From the NCBI RefSeq assembly GCF_018917525.1, contig NZ_JAHLOS010000008.1, forward strand, positions 1-64,000: a stretch of 64,000 nt of DNA. Direction: 5' to 3'. Shown one piece after another: positions 21,531-30,599 of the stretch (positions are counted from its first letter, which is position 1; each line of letters begins with the position of its first letter). A program made the position numbers and the translations under genes. The notes under the pieces were generated by a model. That model was not told the DNA's origin. It worked only from the letters and a program-made list of their open reading frames with translations, and searched no databases. This DNA comes from Enterococcus raffinosus. Its GTDB lineage: Bacteria; Bacillota; Bacilli; Lactobacillales; Enterococcaceae.

Positions 21531-22385
21531 ATGGCAATTTATTTAGAAATGCCTGAATTAGATAAAGAGTTTCCTTTTCGGATATTGGTGAATGACGGCG
21601 ATATTTTGACCACGCCTCACTGGCATCGCGAAGTTGAGCTGATTTATGTGATAAAAGGGACGATCTCATTGGGGATTGACGATGTTCCATATAAACTGAG
21701 TGAAGGTGAGATCGCCTTTATTGGAGGCGGGCTGATTCATTATGTTTTGGCTTCGCCTGGAAGTGAACGGCTGGTTTATCAATTTGATTTGAATTACTTT
21801 ACGGCAGGAAATAAAGAAAATTTGGATTTACAGAAGCTGTTTTCAGAGCTGCTGCCGGTTAGTCCGCAGTGGGGAGAATCAGATGAGACAGCGATCAGAA
21901 CTTTGCTGGAAGCCATGAATTATGAAATGGGGACGCAGCAAATTGGTTATCAATTTACGCTAAAGGCTAGATTGTTTGAGCTGATTCAACGACTGCTACG
22001 AGACATTCCCAAGCAAGTAAAACAGCCAAAGAAAATCAATAAGCTAGCGACTCAGGATGTGCTGGAAAAGCTGGACGAGATTTTTAATTTTGTCGAGGAA
22101 CACTATCAAGAAGCGTTGACTTTACAGGATATCGCTGAAGTTGCCGGCTATAGTTCATTTTATTTTACGAAGTTTTTTAAGAAAAATACGGGTAAAACAT
22201 TTTTAACCTTTTTAAACGATTATCGGATTGATAAAGCTAAGTGGCTGCTGATCAATAGTGATTTACCAGTGTCGGAAATCATTGCACAAACAGGCTTTGA
22301 AAGTAATAAAACCTTTTATCGTCTTTTTAAAAGTTCGATGGCGATGGCCCCCTTAGAATATCGGAATACGATGAAAATTGAATAA
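21531..22385 (+). CDS. AraC-family regulator of the GH1/EIIBC/GH65 operon
   Basis: 284-residue regulator. The N-terminal cupin (about 10-110) has HWHREVELIYVIKG and EGEIAFIGGGLIHYV, as in sugar-sensing AraC proteins. The C-terminal helix-turn-helix pair (about 180-280) has IAEVAGYSSFYFTKFFKKNTG and VSEIIAQTGFESNKTFYRLFK. The ATG at 21531 follows GAGGTG by six bases; the GTG at 21522 lies inside that site. It lies directly upstream of the sugar operon in the same direction, with a hairpin between, and is probably its activator. Confidence 0.92.
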   Translation: MAIYLEMPELDKEFPFRILVNDGDILTTPHWHREVELIYVIKGTISLGIDDVPYKLSEGEIAFIGGGLIHYVLASPGSERLVYQFDLNYFTAGNKENLDLQKLFSELLPVSPQWGESDETAIRTLLEAMNYEMGTQQIGYQFTLKARLFELIQRLLRDIPKQVKQPKKINKLATQDVLEKLDEIFNFVEEHYQEALTLQDIAEVAGYSSFYFTKFFKKNTGKTFLTFLNDYRIDKAKWLLINSDLPVSEIIAQTGFESNKTFYRLFKSSMAMAPLEYRNTMKIE

Positions 22386-22391
22386 CTACTT

Positions 22392-22424
22392 GAAAGGCAA
22401 TTACTGATATGGTAATTGCCTTTC
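22392..22424 (+). terminator. Probable terminator between regulator and sugar operon
   Basis: GAAAGGCAATTAC pairs perfectly with GTAATTGCCTTTC. The 13-bp stem is strong, but no long T run follows. Confidence 0.6.
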
Positions 22425-22481
22425 GACAATATTTGAGAATAATACAACAAAAATGGGGGAATAAAAAATTTTTTTCCTCGC

Positions 22482-22518
22482 TATAATAAAAGTATCGACA
22501 CAGATGAAAACGGATACT
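22482..22518 (+). promoter_or_regulatory. Promoter -10 and cre site of the sugar operon
   Basis: TATAAT at 22482-22487 has no good -35, as expected for an AraC-activated promoter. ATGAAAACGGATACT (22504-22518) fits the cre consensus WTGNAANCGNWNNCW at every position and lies just after the expected transcription start, so CcpA repression is likely. Confidence 0.6.
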
Positions 22519-22540
22519 GACCGAGAGGAAGAAAAGATAA

Positions 22541-23974
22541 ATGAAAAAAGAAACGCAATTTTTCTGGGGTGGAGCGATCTCCGCTGCCCAAAGTGAGGGG
22601 AATTATTTAGCAGATGGTCGACAGCCTTCAAACTTTGATTATTTACCGCTAGATGATCGTCGACTGAAAGCAGTATATAAGAATCAAGCAGGTTCGATCT
22701 TAGTGTCTACCGGAGATGAAATTTATCCTGGGAGAAACGGCAATGATTTTTATCACCATTATCGAGAGGATATTGCTTTATTAAAAGAGCTTGGTGTGAA
22801 CAGTTTTCGTTTTTCCATTTCTTGGTCGCGAATCTTTCCGACAGGGGAAGAGGAGCAGCCCAACGAAGCAGGGCTAAAATTTTATGAGGATCTTTTAACC
22901 GAACTTGAGAAGCAGCAAATGGAACCGATTGTCACGTTGTCTCACTTTGAGATACCTATCCATTTAGTCAAAAAATACAACGGTTGGGAAGATCGCAAGG
23001 TTATTGATTTCTTTCTTCATTACGGCAAAACAGTAATGTCACGTTTCAAAGGGCGAATCAAGTATTGGATTCCCTTTAATGAAATGAATATGGTTCTGCA
23101 TATTCCATTTATCGGCGGAGGCATCCTGTTTGAAGAAGGCAAAGACAATTTGTCGATGCAATACCAAGCGGGCCATCATCAATTATTAGCAAATGCGTTG
23201 ATCATTCAAGCTGGAAAAGAAATTGATCCAGCAAACCAGTTCGGTGCAATGTTAGCCGCTGGGAAAACTTATGCGTATACTTGCGATCCTAAAGATGTGT
23301 TCGCGGCACTTCAGCAGGAGAGAGAGAATTTGCTTTTCTCCGATGTGCAAGTCTTTGGAGAATATCCGAAATTCTTTGCTCATTATATTGTTGAAAAGAA
23401 TTTGAAGCTGAGGATCGACCAAGAGGACGACGAAATCCTTAAAAAGAATACCGTTGATTTTGTTTCCTTCAGCTATTATTCCAGTGCCTGCACCGCAGCT
23501 GAGGAGAGTGGGATTGATCGTGTCGCTACAAATGGCTACACAACGCTGCGAAATCCTTATTTACCAAAAGGCAAGAGTGTGTGGCAAGATGATCCATTAG
23601 GTTTACGAATCACCTTGAATCAGCTGCAGGATCGTTATCACAAACCGCTGTTCATTGTGGAGAACGGGATCGGAACTCAGGATGAGTTCGCGGATGGAAA
23701 GGTGCAGGATGATTATCGTATCCATTATTTGCGAGGGCACATCAAAAATATGCTGTTAGCAGCAGAAGAGGATGGCATTGAGCTGATGGGCTATCTGATG
23801 TGGGGCATCATTGATCTGCCTAGTGTCAGTGAAGGAAAGATCAGCAAGCGCTATGGGGTCATTTATGTGGACCAGGATGATGAAAATAAGGGAACACATC
23901 AGCGTTACAAGAAAGACAGCTTTGCTTTTTATCAAAAAATCATTTCATCAAATGGAGCCGTTGTATTTGAATAG
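22541..23974 (+). CDS. GH1 6-phospho-beta-glycosidase
   Basis: 477-residue cytoplasmic GH1 enzyme of normal length. The acid/base Glu is in PFNEMN and the nucleophile in FIVENGIG. The late motif SEGKISKRYG (Ser, Lys and Tyr spaced as in 6-phospho enzymes) supports phosphorylated substrates. NFRFSISWSRIFPTGEE-like sequence marks strand 3 of the barrel. It opens the operon with PTS EIIBC, GH65 phosphorylase and PgmB, so it would cleave PTS-imported beta-disaccharide phosphates. Preceded by a purine-rich GAGAGGAAG site. Confidence 0.92.
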   Translation: MKKETQFFWGGAISAAQSEGNYLADGRQPSNFDYLPLDDRRLKAVYKNQAGSILVSTGDEIYPGRNGNDFYHHYREDIALLKELGVNSFRFSISWSRIFPTGEEEQPNEAGLKFYEDLLTELEKQQMEPIVTLSHFEIPIHLVKKYNGWEDRKVIDFFLHYGKTVMSRFKGRIKYWIPFNEMNMVLHIPFIGGGILFEEGKDNLSMQYQAGHHQLLANALIIQAGKEIDPANQFGAMLAAGKTYAYTCDPKDVFAALQQERENLLFSDVQVFGEYPKFFAHYIVEKNLKLRIDQEDDEILKKNTVDFVSFSYYSSACTAAEESGIDRVATNGYTTLRNPYLPKGKSVWQDDPLGLRITLNQLQDRYHKPLFIVENGIGTQDEFADGKVQDDYRIHYLRGHIKNMLLAAEEDGIELMGYLMWGIIDLPSVSEGKISKRYGVIYVDQDDENKGTHQRYKKDSFAFYQKIISSNGAVVFE

Positions 23975-23989
23975 AAAGGGGTATAAAAA

Positions 23990-25408
23990 ATGAAAAAGTA
24001 TCAACCATTAGTAAAGGAAATCATTCAAGGACTTGGGGGAGCTGACAACATCAATTCAGCAGTCCATTGCGCGACCCGCTTACGTTTTGATTTAAAAAAT
24101 CAAGCTGCGGCAAATCTGGATGAGCTAAAGCAGATTGATGGCGTCGTGGGTGTAAATCCCACACCAACGCAGTTACAGGTAATTATTGGCAGTCATGTAG
24201 GCGATGTTTTTGAAGAAGTGATTCGTCAGGGAGTAGCCAATGGCGATTCCGAAGTAAAAGAGGCATCTTCCGCAGCTTCAACCAAAGAAACGAGTATTTT
24301 CAATAGAGTTGTCGATACGATTACGGGCTGTATGACTCCGATGATCCCGGCCTTGACCGCTGCCGGGATGATCAAAATAATTCTCTCGTTATCGACGACT
24401 TTCCATTGGATGTCAAATGAATCAAGCACTTATCGTGTATTAGATTTTATTGGAGATGGTGCTTTCTATTTTATGCCAATTCTGTTAGCCGTCTTTGCAG
24501 CGAATAAATTTAAAGTCAATACATCAATCGCTATTATTGTTGTGGGTGTTTTCCTGCATCCTAATTTCAGTCAGTGGGTAGCTTCGGGTGATCCAATCTC
24601 TTTTCTGGGAATGCCGATTCAAGGGGTGATCTATGCTGCTTCGGTGATTCCGGCGCTTTTGACGATCTGGGCGATGTCTTATATCGAACGTGGCGTGGAT
24701 AAAATCACTCCACAATCCTTGAAGATTCTGTTGAATCCAACGCTGACTTTATTAATCACGGCACCACTAGCTTTGATCGTGATTGGCCCATTAGGTAATT
24801 ATGCTGGACAAGGTTTGGCTTGGGTGATCAACTTAATGCAAGGTCAATTAGGCTTTATCATGGTAGCGCTATTAGCAGCAGCGATGCTGTTTATCGTTAT
24901 GACCGGAATGCACCATGCCTTGACACCAATCTTTGTGGCCTCTTTTGCCGCAACAGGCACTGAATCCTTGATTCTAGTCGCGCAAATCTGTGCCAACTTG
25001 GCACAAGGTGGAGCAACTTTGGCAGTGGCCTTTAAATCAAAACAAAAGAATGTTAAATCAATCGCTGCAGCGGCGGGAATCTCGGCTATTATGGGAATCA
25101 CCGAACCGGCCCTGTATGGGATCACGATGAAATATAAAAAGCCATTAGTGGCGGCTTGTATTAGTGCGGGTATTTCAGGCTGTTTTGCCGGATTGATGCA
25201 TGTGACGTTGTATGTACCGCAAAATAGTTTGATGGCGATTCTAGGTTTCTCAGGTGATAAGGGCACAGCCAATGTCATCGCAGGATTATCTATGATGTTG
25301 ATGTCGGTGGTTTTATCCTTTGTATTGACCTTCGTTCTGCAAAAGGACGAAAAAATTGAAGCCACACCGACCGAAAAATCTGCGGAAGGTTTGGCAGTAA
25401 ATTCATAA
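23990..25408 (+). CDS. PTS EIIBC component, glucoside family, without EIIA
   Basis: 472-residue sugar permease of the PTS glucose/glucoside superfamily. The EIIB domain (about 1-90) carries the phospho-Cys 27 in AVHCATRLRF. The EIIC domain (about 105-460) has about ten membrane segments with VFLHPNF, GMHHAL and ITEPALYG, the conserved transport motifs. No EIIA domain follows, so phosphate must come from another protein. The EIIBCA at 31752 or a general EIIA-Glc would serve. It lies 15 bases after the GH1 gene and before GH65 and PgmB. Which disaccharides it carries cannot be told; both alpha and beta linked ones fit the enzymes. Confidence 0.93.
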   Translation: MKKYQPLVKEIIQGLGGADNINSAVHCATRLRFDLKNQAAANLDELKQIDGVVGVNPTPTQLQVIIGSHVGDVFEEVIRQGVANGDSEVKEASSAASTKETSIFNRVVDTITGCMTPMIPALTAAGMIKIILSLSTTFHWMSNESSTYRVLDFIGDGAFYFMPILLAVFAANKFKVNTSIAIIVVGVFLHPNFSQWVASGDPISFLGMPIQGVIYAASVIPALLTIWAMSYIERGVDKITPQSLKILLNPTLTLLITAPLALIVIGPLGNYAGQGLAWVINLMQGQLGFIMVALLAAAMLFIVMTGMHHALTPIFVASFAATGTESLILVAQICANLAQGGATLAVAFKSKQKNVKSIAAAAGISAIMGITEPALYGITMKYKKPLVAACISAGISGCFAGLMHVTLYVPQNSLMAILGFSGDKGTANVIAGLSMMLMSVVLSFVLTFVLQKDEKIEATPTEKSAEGLAVNS

Positions 25409-25449
25409 AAAAGCTGAGTAGGGTAGAAGAATCTTCTATCCTGCTTTTT
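25407..25449 (+). terminator. Intra-operon hairpin between EIIBC and GH65
   Basis: GGGTAGAAGA pairs with TCTTCTATCC inside an outer AAAAAGC/GCTTTTT stem ending in five T. It starts at the EIIBC stop and ends 12 bases before the GH65 start, and probably reduces read-through to the last two genes. Confidence 0.75.
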
Positions 25450-25461
25450 GGAGGATCATTT

Positions 25462-27600
25462 ATGAAAATTTATTTAAATGATTACGAAACCGAAACCTTG
25501 GAAAAGGCGGAGAGTTTGCTGTTTAACGGCAATGGATATATTGGTCTGCGAGGCAATCTGGAGGAGGATTACTACAATCATTTTTCTACCAACCGTGAGA
25601 CCTATATCAATGGCTTTTACGAAACCAAAGAGCTGCACTATCCAGAGAAGATGTATGGCTTCACCCCGACAGGAGAAACCATGATCAGCGTGATCGACGG
25701 GCAAACAACCTTGATTACCATCGGAGGTGAACAGTTTTCCATTATGGAAGGAACAATCAGTGACAGTGAACGTTATTTGGATATGGAAAAAGGTATTACA
25801 GTTAGGAACTTAGTTTGGACTTCGCCGCAAGGCCGCCAAACAAAAATCACGATCTCGCGTTTAGCCTCTTTCCATTATAAAAATCTTTTTTCACTGAAGA
25901 TTGATTTCGAGCGTTTGAATCATCAGGAGGAAATTGAACTTACCACCCATTTAAATTTCTATCCAGTGCGCACGATTGATAAAAACGATCCGCGCATGAG
26001 CCATGATCTACAAAAGATTGTGATTAAGGAGATTGATTTAGCCAAAAAGAGCTGTGTATTCGGCACCGAGTATTCCCAATTGGAAGCGGAGTTAGTTTGG
26101 TCGATTGATAATCAGACGGTTGAACAAACGATTGAAGAGGATCGAATCGTGATCAGCACAAAGCTGGAGGGTGACAGCTATCAAAAAAATCTAAGCTATG
26201 CGTTTCAGCAGCAGAAACACGAGGAAATTGAGTGCAGCTTTGCCAAACTAGTTCAGAAACAAATAGAATTTCTGAATGATTTTTGGCAAAGTGCGAAAGT
26301 AAACATCAAAAGTACAGAAAACCTTGAAGAGAGTGTCAATTACAGTACCTTTGCTCTGCTGCAATCACTTGGGACGAATCGTACCACTAGCATTGCGGCT
26401 AAAGGTTTGAGCGGTAGCGGGTATGAGGGGCACTACTTTTGGGACGCGGAGATGTTTGTTTTTCCGGTCTTCTTGCATTTAAATCCACTGCTGGCGAAGC
26501 AATTGCTGACTTATCGTTATACTACTTTGGATAAAGCACGGGAGAATCGTCAGCTTTTCGGCTATCAAACAGGGGCGCTCTATCCATGGCGGACGATCTC
26601 AGGCACTGAGTCTTCCGCATTTTTCGAAGGCGGGTCCGCGCAGCACCATATCAACGCAGATATTGCTTACGCGTTTATTCAATATTATCGTTACACGGAC
26701 GATTTAGCTTTTATTGCGGACTGTGGATTTGAAGTTCTATTGGAAACGGCTCGTGTGTTCAGCGAAATCGGCTACATGAAAAACGGCAAATTTCACATCG
26801 ATAAAATTACCGGTCCAGATGAATACACGGTACTGGTTAATGACAACTATTACACCAATCAATTGGTTGCTTATCAATTCCAATGGCTCAATCGCTTCGC
26901 GAAATTATTGAAAGAGCATCGTCCTGAAAGCTGGTCCGATTTAACCAAGAAGCTCCAGCTTGAAGAGTCTGAGTTACAGGATTTCGCGCAATTTTCAGCG
27001 GCGATGGCCTTGCCTTTTGATGAAGAAAAAGGAATAATTGCTCAGGATCGAGATTTCTTGAATAAAAGCTTTTGGCCTTATTCTAAAGAAGAAACAAACT
27101 ATCCGTTATTGCTGAATTATCATCCATTGACGATTTATCGTTATCAGATTTCTAAACAAGCGGATGCCGTACTGGCGTTGATGCTGTTTCCAGATTCCTT
27201 TAACAAGGAGACAATCGCTAAGAGTGTTGCATACTACGATGAGGTAACGACTCATGATTCTTCTCTGTCTTACTCGACGTTCTCAACGGTATATAGTCGT
27301 TTGGGACAAGTAGAAAAAGGCTATGAATATTTTATCAAAAATGCCCGAACCGATCTAGATAACAGTCATAAAAATACGAAGGACGGTATCCATACCGCAT
27401 CGATGGGCGGAACCTTCATGTCGATTGTTTATGGTTTTTGTAATCTTCAGATAGTGGAAGATAGGCTGACAATTGATCCCCATTTGCCGGCAGAGATCGA
27501 CGAAATTGATTTTTATACCTATTTTAAAAATCAAAAGTATCGTGTTTACGTCAGTCATCAAGAGCATTGGATCGAAAAAGTCGCAGAGGAGCATCAATAA
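25462..27600 (+). CDS. GH65 disaccharide (or disaccharide-phosphate) phosphorylase
   Basis: 712-residue enzyme of glycoside hydrolase family 65, the family of maltose, trehalose, kojibiose and disaccharide-6-phosphate phosphorylases. The N-terminal beta-sandwich (about 1-240) leads to the (alpha/alpha)6 barrel (about 290-640). GYEGHYFWDAEMF and YPWRTISGTESSAFFEGGSAQHH shape the active site, and the catalytic acid is Glu 454 in TGPDEYTV. These enzymes release beta-glucose 1-phosphate. The pgmB gene begins at the base after its stop codon, which fits. The PTS context makes a phosphorylated substrate such as maltose 6'-phosphate or trehalose 6-phosphate plausible. The exact substrate is not decided by sequence. 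Confidence 0.92.
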   Translation: MKIYLNDYETETLEKAESLLFNGNGYIGLRGNLEEDYYNHFSTNRETYINGFYETKELHYPEKMYGFTPTGETMISVIDGQTTLITIGGEQFSIMEGTISDSERYLDMEKGITVRNLVWTSPQGRQTKITISRLASFHYKNLFSLKIDFERLNHQEEIELTTHLNFYPVRTIDKNDPRMSHDLQKIVIKEIDLAKKSCVFGTEYSQLEAELVWSIDNQTVEQTIEEDRIVISTKLEGDSYQKNLSYAFQQQKHEEIECSFAKLVQKQIEFLNDFWQSAKVNIKSTENLEESVNYSTFALLQSLGTNRTTSIAAKGLSGSGYEGHYFWDAEMFVFPVFLHLNPLLAKQLLTYRYTTLDKARENRQLFGYQTGALYPWRTISGTESSAFFEGGSAQHHINADIAYAFIQYYRYTDDLAFIADCGFEVLLETARVFSEIGYMKNGKFHIDKITGPDEYTVLVNDNYYTNQLVAYQFQWLNRFAKLLKEHRPESWSDLTKKLQLEESELQDFAQFSAAMALPFDEEKGIIAQDRDFLNKSFWPYSKEETNYPLLLNYHPLTIYRYQISKQADAVLALMLFPDSFNKETIAKSVAYYDEVTTHDSSLSYSTFSTVYSRLGQVEKGYEYFIKNARTDLDNSHKNTKDGIHTASMGGTFMSIVYGFCNLQIVEDRLTIDPHLPAEIDEIDFYTYFKNQKYRVYVSHQEHWIEKVAEEHQ

Positions 27601-28248
27601 ATGAAAGGTTTTGTATTTGATTTAGATGGTGTGATCACAGATACGGCAAAATACCATTATATTGCTTGGAAACAGCTAGCCGCTGAGATCGGGATTACGA
27701 TCGATGAGGCCTTCAACGAACAGCTGAAGGGCATCAGTCGTCAGGATTCGCTGGCGCGGATTTTAGCCCAGGACGATAAACTGGATGTTTACTCCGACTC
27801 AGAATTAAATAAAATGGCAGAAAAAAAGAATCAGCACTACGTGGCATTGTTGGAGACGTTAGCGCCTGAAGACGTATTGCCAGGAGTTAGAGAATTCTTA
27901 GAGAATGCCCACGAGGTCGGAATCCTTTGCGCGATTGCCTCAGCATCCAAAAATGCCCCATATATTTTGGACAAATTGCAGATCAGAGACTATTTTTCCG
28001 GTATCGTTGATCCAACAACGTTGACAAAAGGCAAACCCGATCCAGAAATTTTTATCAAAGCCGCGGAATTAATAAATCTAAAACCTGAAGAAGTGGTCGG
28101 CTTTGAAGACGCACAGGCGGGAATCGATGGAATCAAAGGTTGCGGGATGTATGCCGTCGGTATCGGGGCGGCGGAGCAGTTAAAAGGCGCTGATCGAGTA
28201 GTGAATGATTTTTCGGAATTGACTATCGAGGAATTGCTTTGTTTGTAG
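27601..28248 (+). CDS. pgmB: Beta-phosphoglucomutase
   Basis: 215-residue HAD enzyme, the usual size of PgmB. The nucleophile and general acid are Asp 7 and Asp 9 in VFDLDGVITDTA. KYHYIAWKQLA matches the cap region of known PgmB, and IASASKNAP, KGKPDPEIF and GFEDAQAGIDG are HAD motifs II-IV. It converts beta-glucose 1-phosphate from the GH65 enzyme to glucose 6-phosphate. Its ATG directly follows the GH65 stop. It is the last gene of the operon. Confidence 0.95.
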   Translation: MKGFVFDLDGVITDTAKYHYIAWKQLAAEIGITIDEAFNEQLKGISRQDSLARILAQDDKLDVYSDSELNKMAEKKNQHYVALLETLAPEDVLPGVREFLENAHEVGILCAIASASKNAPYILDKLQIRDYFSGIVDPTTLTKGKPDPEIFIKAAELINLKPEEVVGFEDAQAGIDGIKGCGMYAVGIGAAEQLKGADRVVNDFSELTIEELLCL

Positions 28249-28257
28249 ATAGTTAGA

Positions 28258-28287
28258 GACTACCAGAAATTTTGGTAGTCTTTTTTT
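28258..28287 (+). terminator. Terminator of the sugar operon
   Basis: GACTACCA pairs with TGGTAGTC around six bases, followed by seven T. Confidence 0.9.
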
Positions 28288-28299
28288 CTGGGAAGAAGG

Positions 28300-28800
28300 A
28301 GTTATTAAGATGAATTAAAGACTTGGAGAAAGGCTAAGGCTTTATACATTGGAAAAGAAGAAATCGCTGCTCTTGGATTTTCGGATAAGAATGAAAAAAC
28401 ATTTTAATATCGAAAAAAGCGATCCAGATAAGATCGAAACGCTTTTTTCTGATTATGACGAATTGGCGGTGGACGAAAATAATCGTTATAAGGGAAAGAA
28501 TCTCTTGAACACCATCGCATGTTGGATTTAGAAACACGGATCAAATAGGTAGAGAATGCATTAGAAGAATTCACTGAATAGTGTATCGCAAAAATTAAAA
28601 TTATTTTACTAGAAAATCCGTTGATTATTCTTCCCTAAAATTATTATTGATGACGAGAGTTGGAATACTCAAACCGATGGAAAAGGTACGAGCTACAAGG
28701 ATACAGAAGAAGTTCGCAATTTATTAGCTGAGAGCTCGGTTGCCTTGTATACGCTTTATTTGCGCAAAATCTCCTATTTTAAGAAATCAAAATTTTAATT
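28300..28800 (+). pseudogene. Decayed gene relics
   Basis: Broken open frames only. One frame from about 28319 to 28531 reads RLGERLRLYTLEKKKS and then an acidic, Lys-rich stretch, slightly like the start of an XRE helix-turn-helix protein, with no start codon or ribosome site. A second frame from about 28645 to 28797 (IIIDDESWNTQTDGKG, ending YFKKSKF) is also headless. They look like remains of one or two deleted genes next to the unknown pair that follows. Confidence 0.4.
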
Positions 28801-28893
28801 TTTGCGAAGATTTTAAAATTGGTAGTAGGTTATTTAATGCGCTATCATTAATACATATGAAAAATCGCTAACGATGAAAAGGAGAGGTCTGTC

Positions 28894-29214
28894 ATGGAAA
28901 TTAAGAAGCTTCAGCAACGTCAATTGTTTTGTTCTAAGCGTGATACCGTTGAGAAGAAAGTGGTTCAATATTTCAAGGAAACACAGGATGCAGATTCTGT
29001 CATTGAATATGCGATCGCTATCATGGTGCGTCATGCCCTTGTTTTGGGAGATTTTTCATTGTTGTTTCAAGACGTGATCCGTGAAATTTATAATGATGCG
29101 AAACCAAGCGAGACGTTGAGAAAGTTCTTACCTTATTTCCAATCCTATTTTATCGATTCAGAGTGGCAACAGATCATAAAACGTTTATTTAACAATGAGA
29201 AAAAATATGAATAG
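28894..29214 (+). CDS. Hypothetical protein, first of an unknown pair
   Basis: 106-residue soluble, probably all-helical protein. I do not recognise it. It has a basic N-terminus (KKLQQRQLFCSKRD), a helical core (EYAIAIMVRHALVLGDFSLL) and an aromatic C-terminal part (YFQSYFIDSEWQQIIKRLF). It begins 10 bases after AAGGAGAGG, so it is likely translated. The larger unknown gene starts 12 bases after its stop. Surrounded by relics, it may come from a plasmid or other accessory element. Confidence 0.65.
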   Translation: MEIKKLQQRQLFCSKRDTVEKKVVQYFKETQDADSVIEYAIAIMVRHALVLGDFSLLFQDVIREIYNDAKPSETLRKFLPYFQSYFIDSEWQQIIKRLFNNEKKYE

Positions 29215-29226
29215 GCAACGAAAAGC

Positions 29227-30003
29227 ATGCGTATTCAAGCAAGCTATTTGAAGAATCACGGCAGTGCAGCTGTTACACATGAGTATGAAAGTTACACTCT
29301 TGTGAGTATTTTTAAAGACGCCAGTGGAAAGAAACATACATGGAGATTACGGGATGCGGACCCAAGAAACAGCATGGAAGAAACGAAACGGATACTTGAG
29401 ATTTTGACAAATCTGACAATCTTTCAAAAGGATGGCTTGCGCCGTTTTGCTGAATTCTTGGATTATGATTGTATCGGTACCACGATTGTGTCTAGTTCAA
29501 AAGCGCCGAAGGAACAGCCGCAGGAGGAGTTGGGACGTAATCATGTGAAGGTATCTGTCAAGGTTGGTGATTCAGCTGGTGATGAAGCGAACCTGATTGA
29601 TGGCTGTGATCTGAATACGCTTAGCAAAGAGACCTTGATTGAACTGCTGATGAGCATCTATAAAGAAGCAAATGCTGCTATGGCGGAGGAGGAAATGCTT
29701 GAAGACTGTTCTGAAATTGACCCGCCACTCGGTGTTCAAACGAGTTTAGACGATCGAATTGTTTTATCGAATGAGAAGACGACTCCAGAGAAGTCCGCGA
29801 AGGTATCCGATACAGATGAAACTGAGGAGAAGATTCCAGCCATGGCTTTAGCAGGTGCTGGGATTGAGTCGAGCGCCGAAAATCATATGTCGGAAAAAAC
29901 CGCTGATAATAGAAAGATTAAACAGCCGAAGAAAAAGGACAGAAAGCTCTTAAAGAATTTCCAGAATAGTCAGAAGCAGAATAAACCTAAAAGACACTAT
30001 TGA
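29227..30003 (+). CDS. Hypothetical protein, second of an unknown pair
   Basis: 258-residue soluble protein that I do not recognise. The N-terminal 95 residues look folded (HEYESYTLVSIFKDASGKKHTWRL, then FAEFLDYDCIGTTIVSS). The middle is acidic and Ala/Glu-rich. The last 35 residues are very basic (KQPKKKDRKLLKNFQ...KPKRHY), suggesting nucleic-acid contact. No membrane segment. The ATG at 29227 has only a weak ribosome site, so translation may depend on the gene before it. Confidence 0.6.
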   Translation: MRIQASYLKNHGSAAVTHEYESYTLVSIFKDASGKKHTWRLRDADPRNSMEETKRILEILTNLTIFQKDGLRRFAEFLDYDCIGTTIVSSSKAPKEQPQEELGRNHVKVSVKVGDSAGDEANLIDGCDLNTLSKETLIELLMSIYKEANAAMAEEEMLEDCSEIDPPLGVQTSLDDRIVLSNEKTTPEKSAKVSDTDETEEKIPAMALAGAGIESSAENHMSEKTADNRKIKQPKKKDRKLLKNFQNSQKQNKPKRHY

Positions 30004-30415
30004 GAGTGATAGGGGAGTCTCGAAGTGCTTCAATGTACGGGAGATAAACGAGTATCTTGTATCGCTATTTTTTAAGGAGACTTTTTTCATGAGGTAAACA
30101 CCGTGCTGATCAAAGCGTATTATTTGGTGAGGACTCTGTCATGAAGGGGTTATTTAGTATGGGTAAATTAGCTCATGGTTTTAAGAATTTTGAGGTTAAA
30201 TGCGAACGATTTTTGACGTAATAATTGGAGACTTGACTAGACACGACTAGAGTAATTTTCCGTTCGCTCAACGGTCTTTTTATGCTGCTAATAATTAAAA
30301 ATCAGCGTTTAAATAACTAGGGAAACAGCACTATTCAATCTTGATGAAACAGCTTTATCAAAATGGGTAACAATACCAGTAGTGAAGTGACCATGAAAAT
30401 CACATTAAAAAAACG
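30004..30415. other. Non-coding stretch upstream of the bgl promoter
   Basis: About 410 bases without a supported gene. GCGAACG (about 30200) and CGTTCGC (about 30263) form a distant inverted repeat before a short T run (about 30275-30280), perhaps a weak terminator for the unknown pair. Nothing else clear was seen. Confidence 0.35.
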
Positions 30416-30444
30416 TTGACAGGGTTAATTATTCGTGATAACCT
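30416..30444 (+). promoter_or_regulatory. Promoter of the bgl operon
   Basis: TTGACA (30416-30421), a 17-base spacer and TAACCT (30439-30444). The predicted transcript starts near 30451 and runs through the RAT-like segments and terminator to licT. Confidence 0.65.
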
Positions 30445-30505
30445 TTTCATAAGTTCTTGATGTTATTACTTCGGGTAAGCATGCGTGAATGAAATAAAAA
30501 TTGTT

Positions 30506-30534
30506 GGATGTTATCACTTTATGTGAGCAGGACC
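30506..30534 (+). promoter_or_regulatory. Ribonucleic antiterminator (RAT) before licT
   Basis: GGATGTTATCAC...GTGAGCAGGACC has the layout of LicT/BglG RNA targets: conserved GGAT-GTTA and GCAGGACC sides around a short stem. Its 3' end overlaps the first arm of the terminator at 30533, so bound LicT would prevent termination. A second, poorer look-alike lies at 30456-30487. Confidence 0.75.
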
Positions 30535-30576
30535 TATTTACCGCACAATGGACGTGTATGTAAATGGGCTTTTTTT
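30533..30576 (+). terminator. Conditional terminator before licT
   Basis: CCTATTTAC (30533-30541) pairs with GTAAATGGG (30560-30568), followed by CTTTTTTT. It shares bases with the RAT, so the two structures exclude each other. Confidence 0.75.
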
Positions 30577-30599
30577 ATGGCTAGCGAGGGAATTAAATC

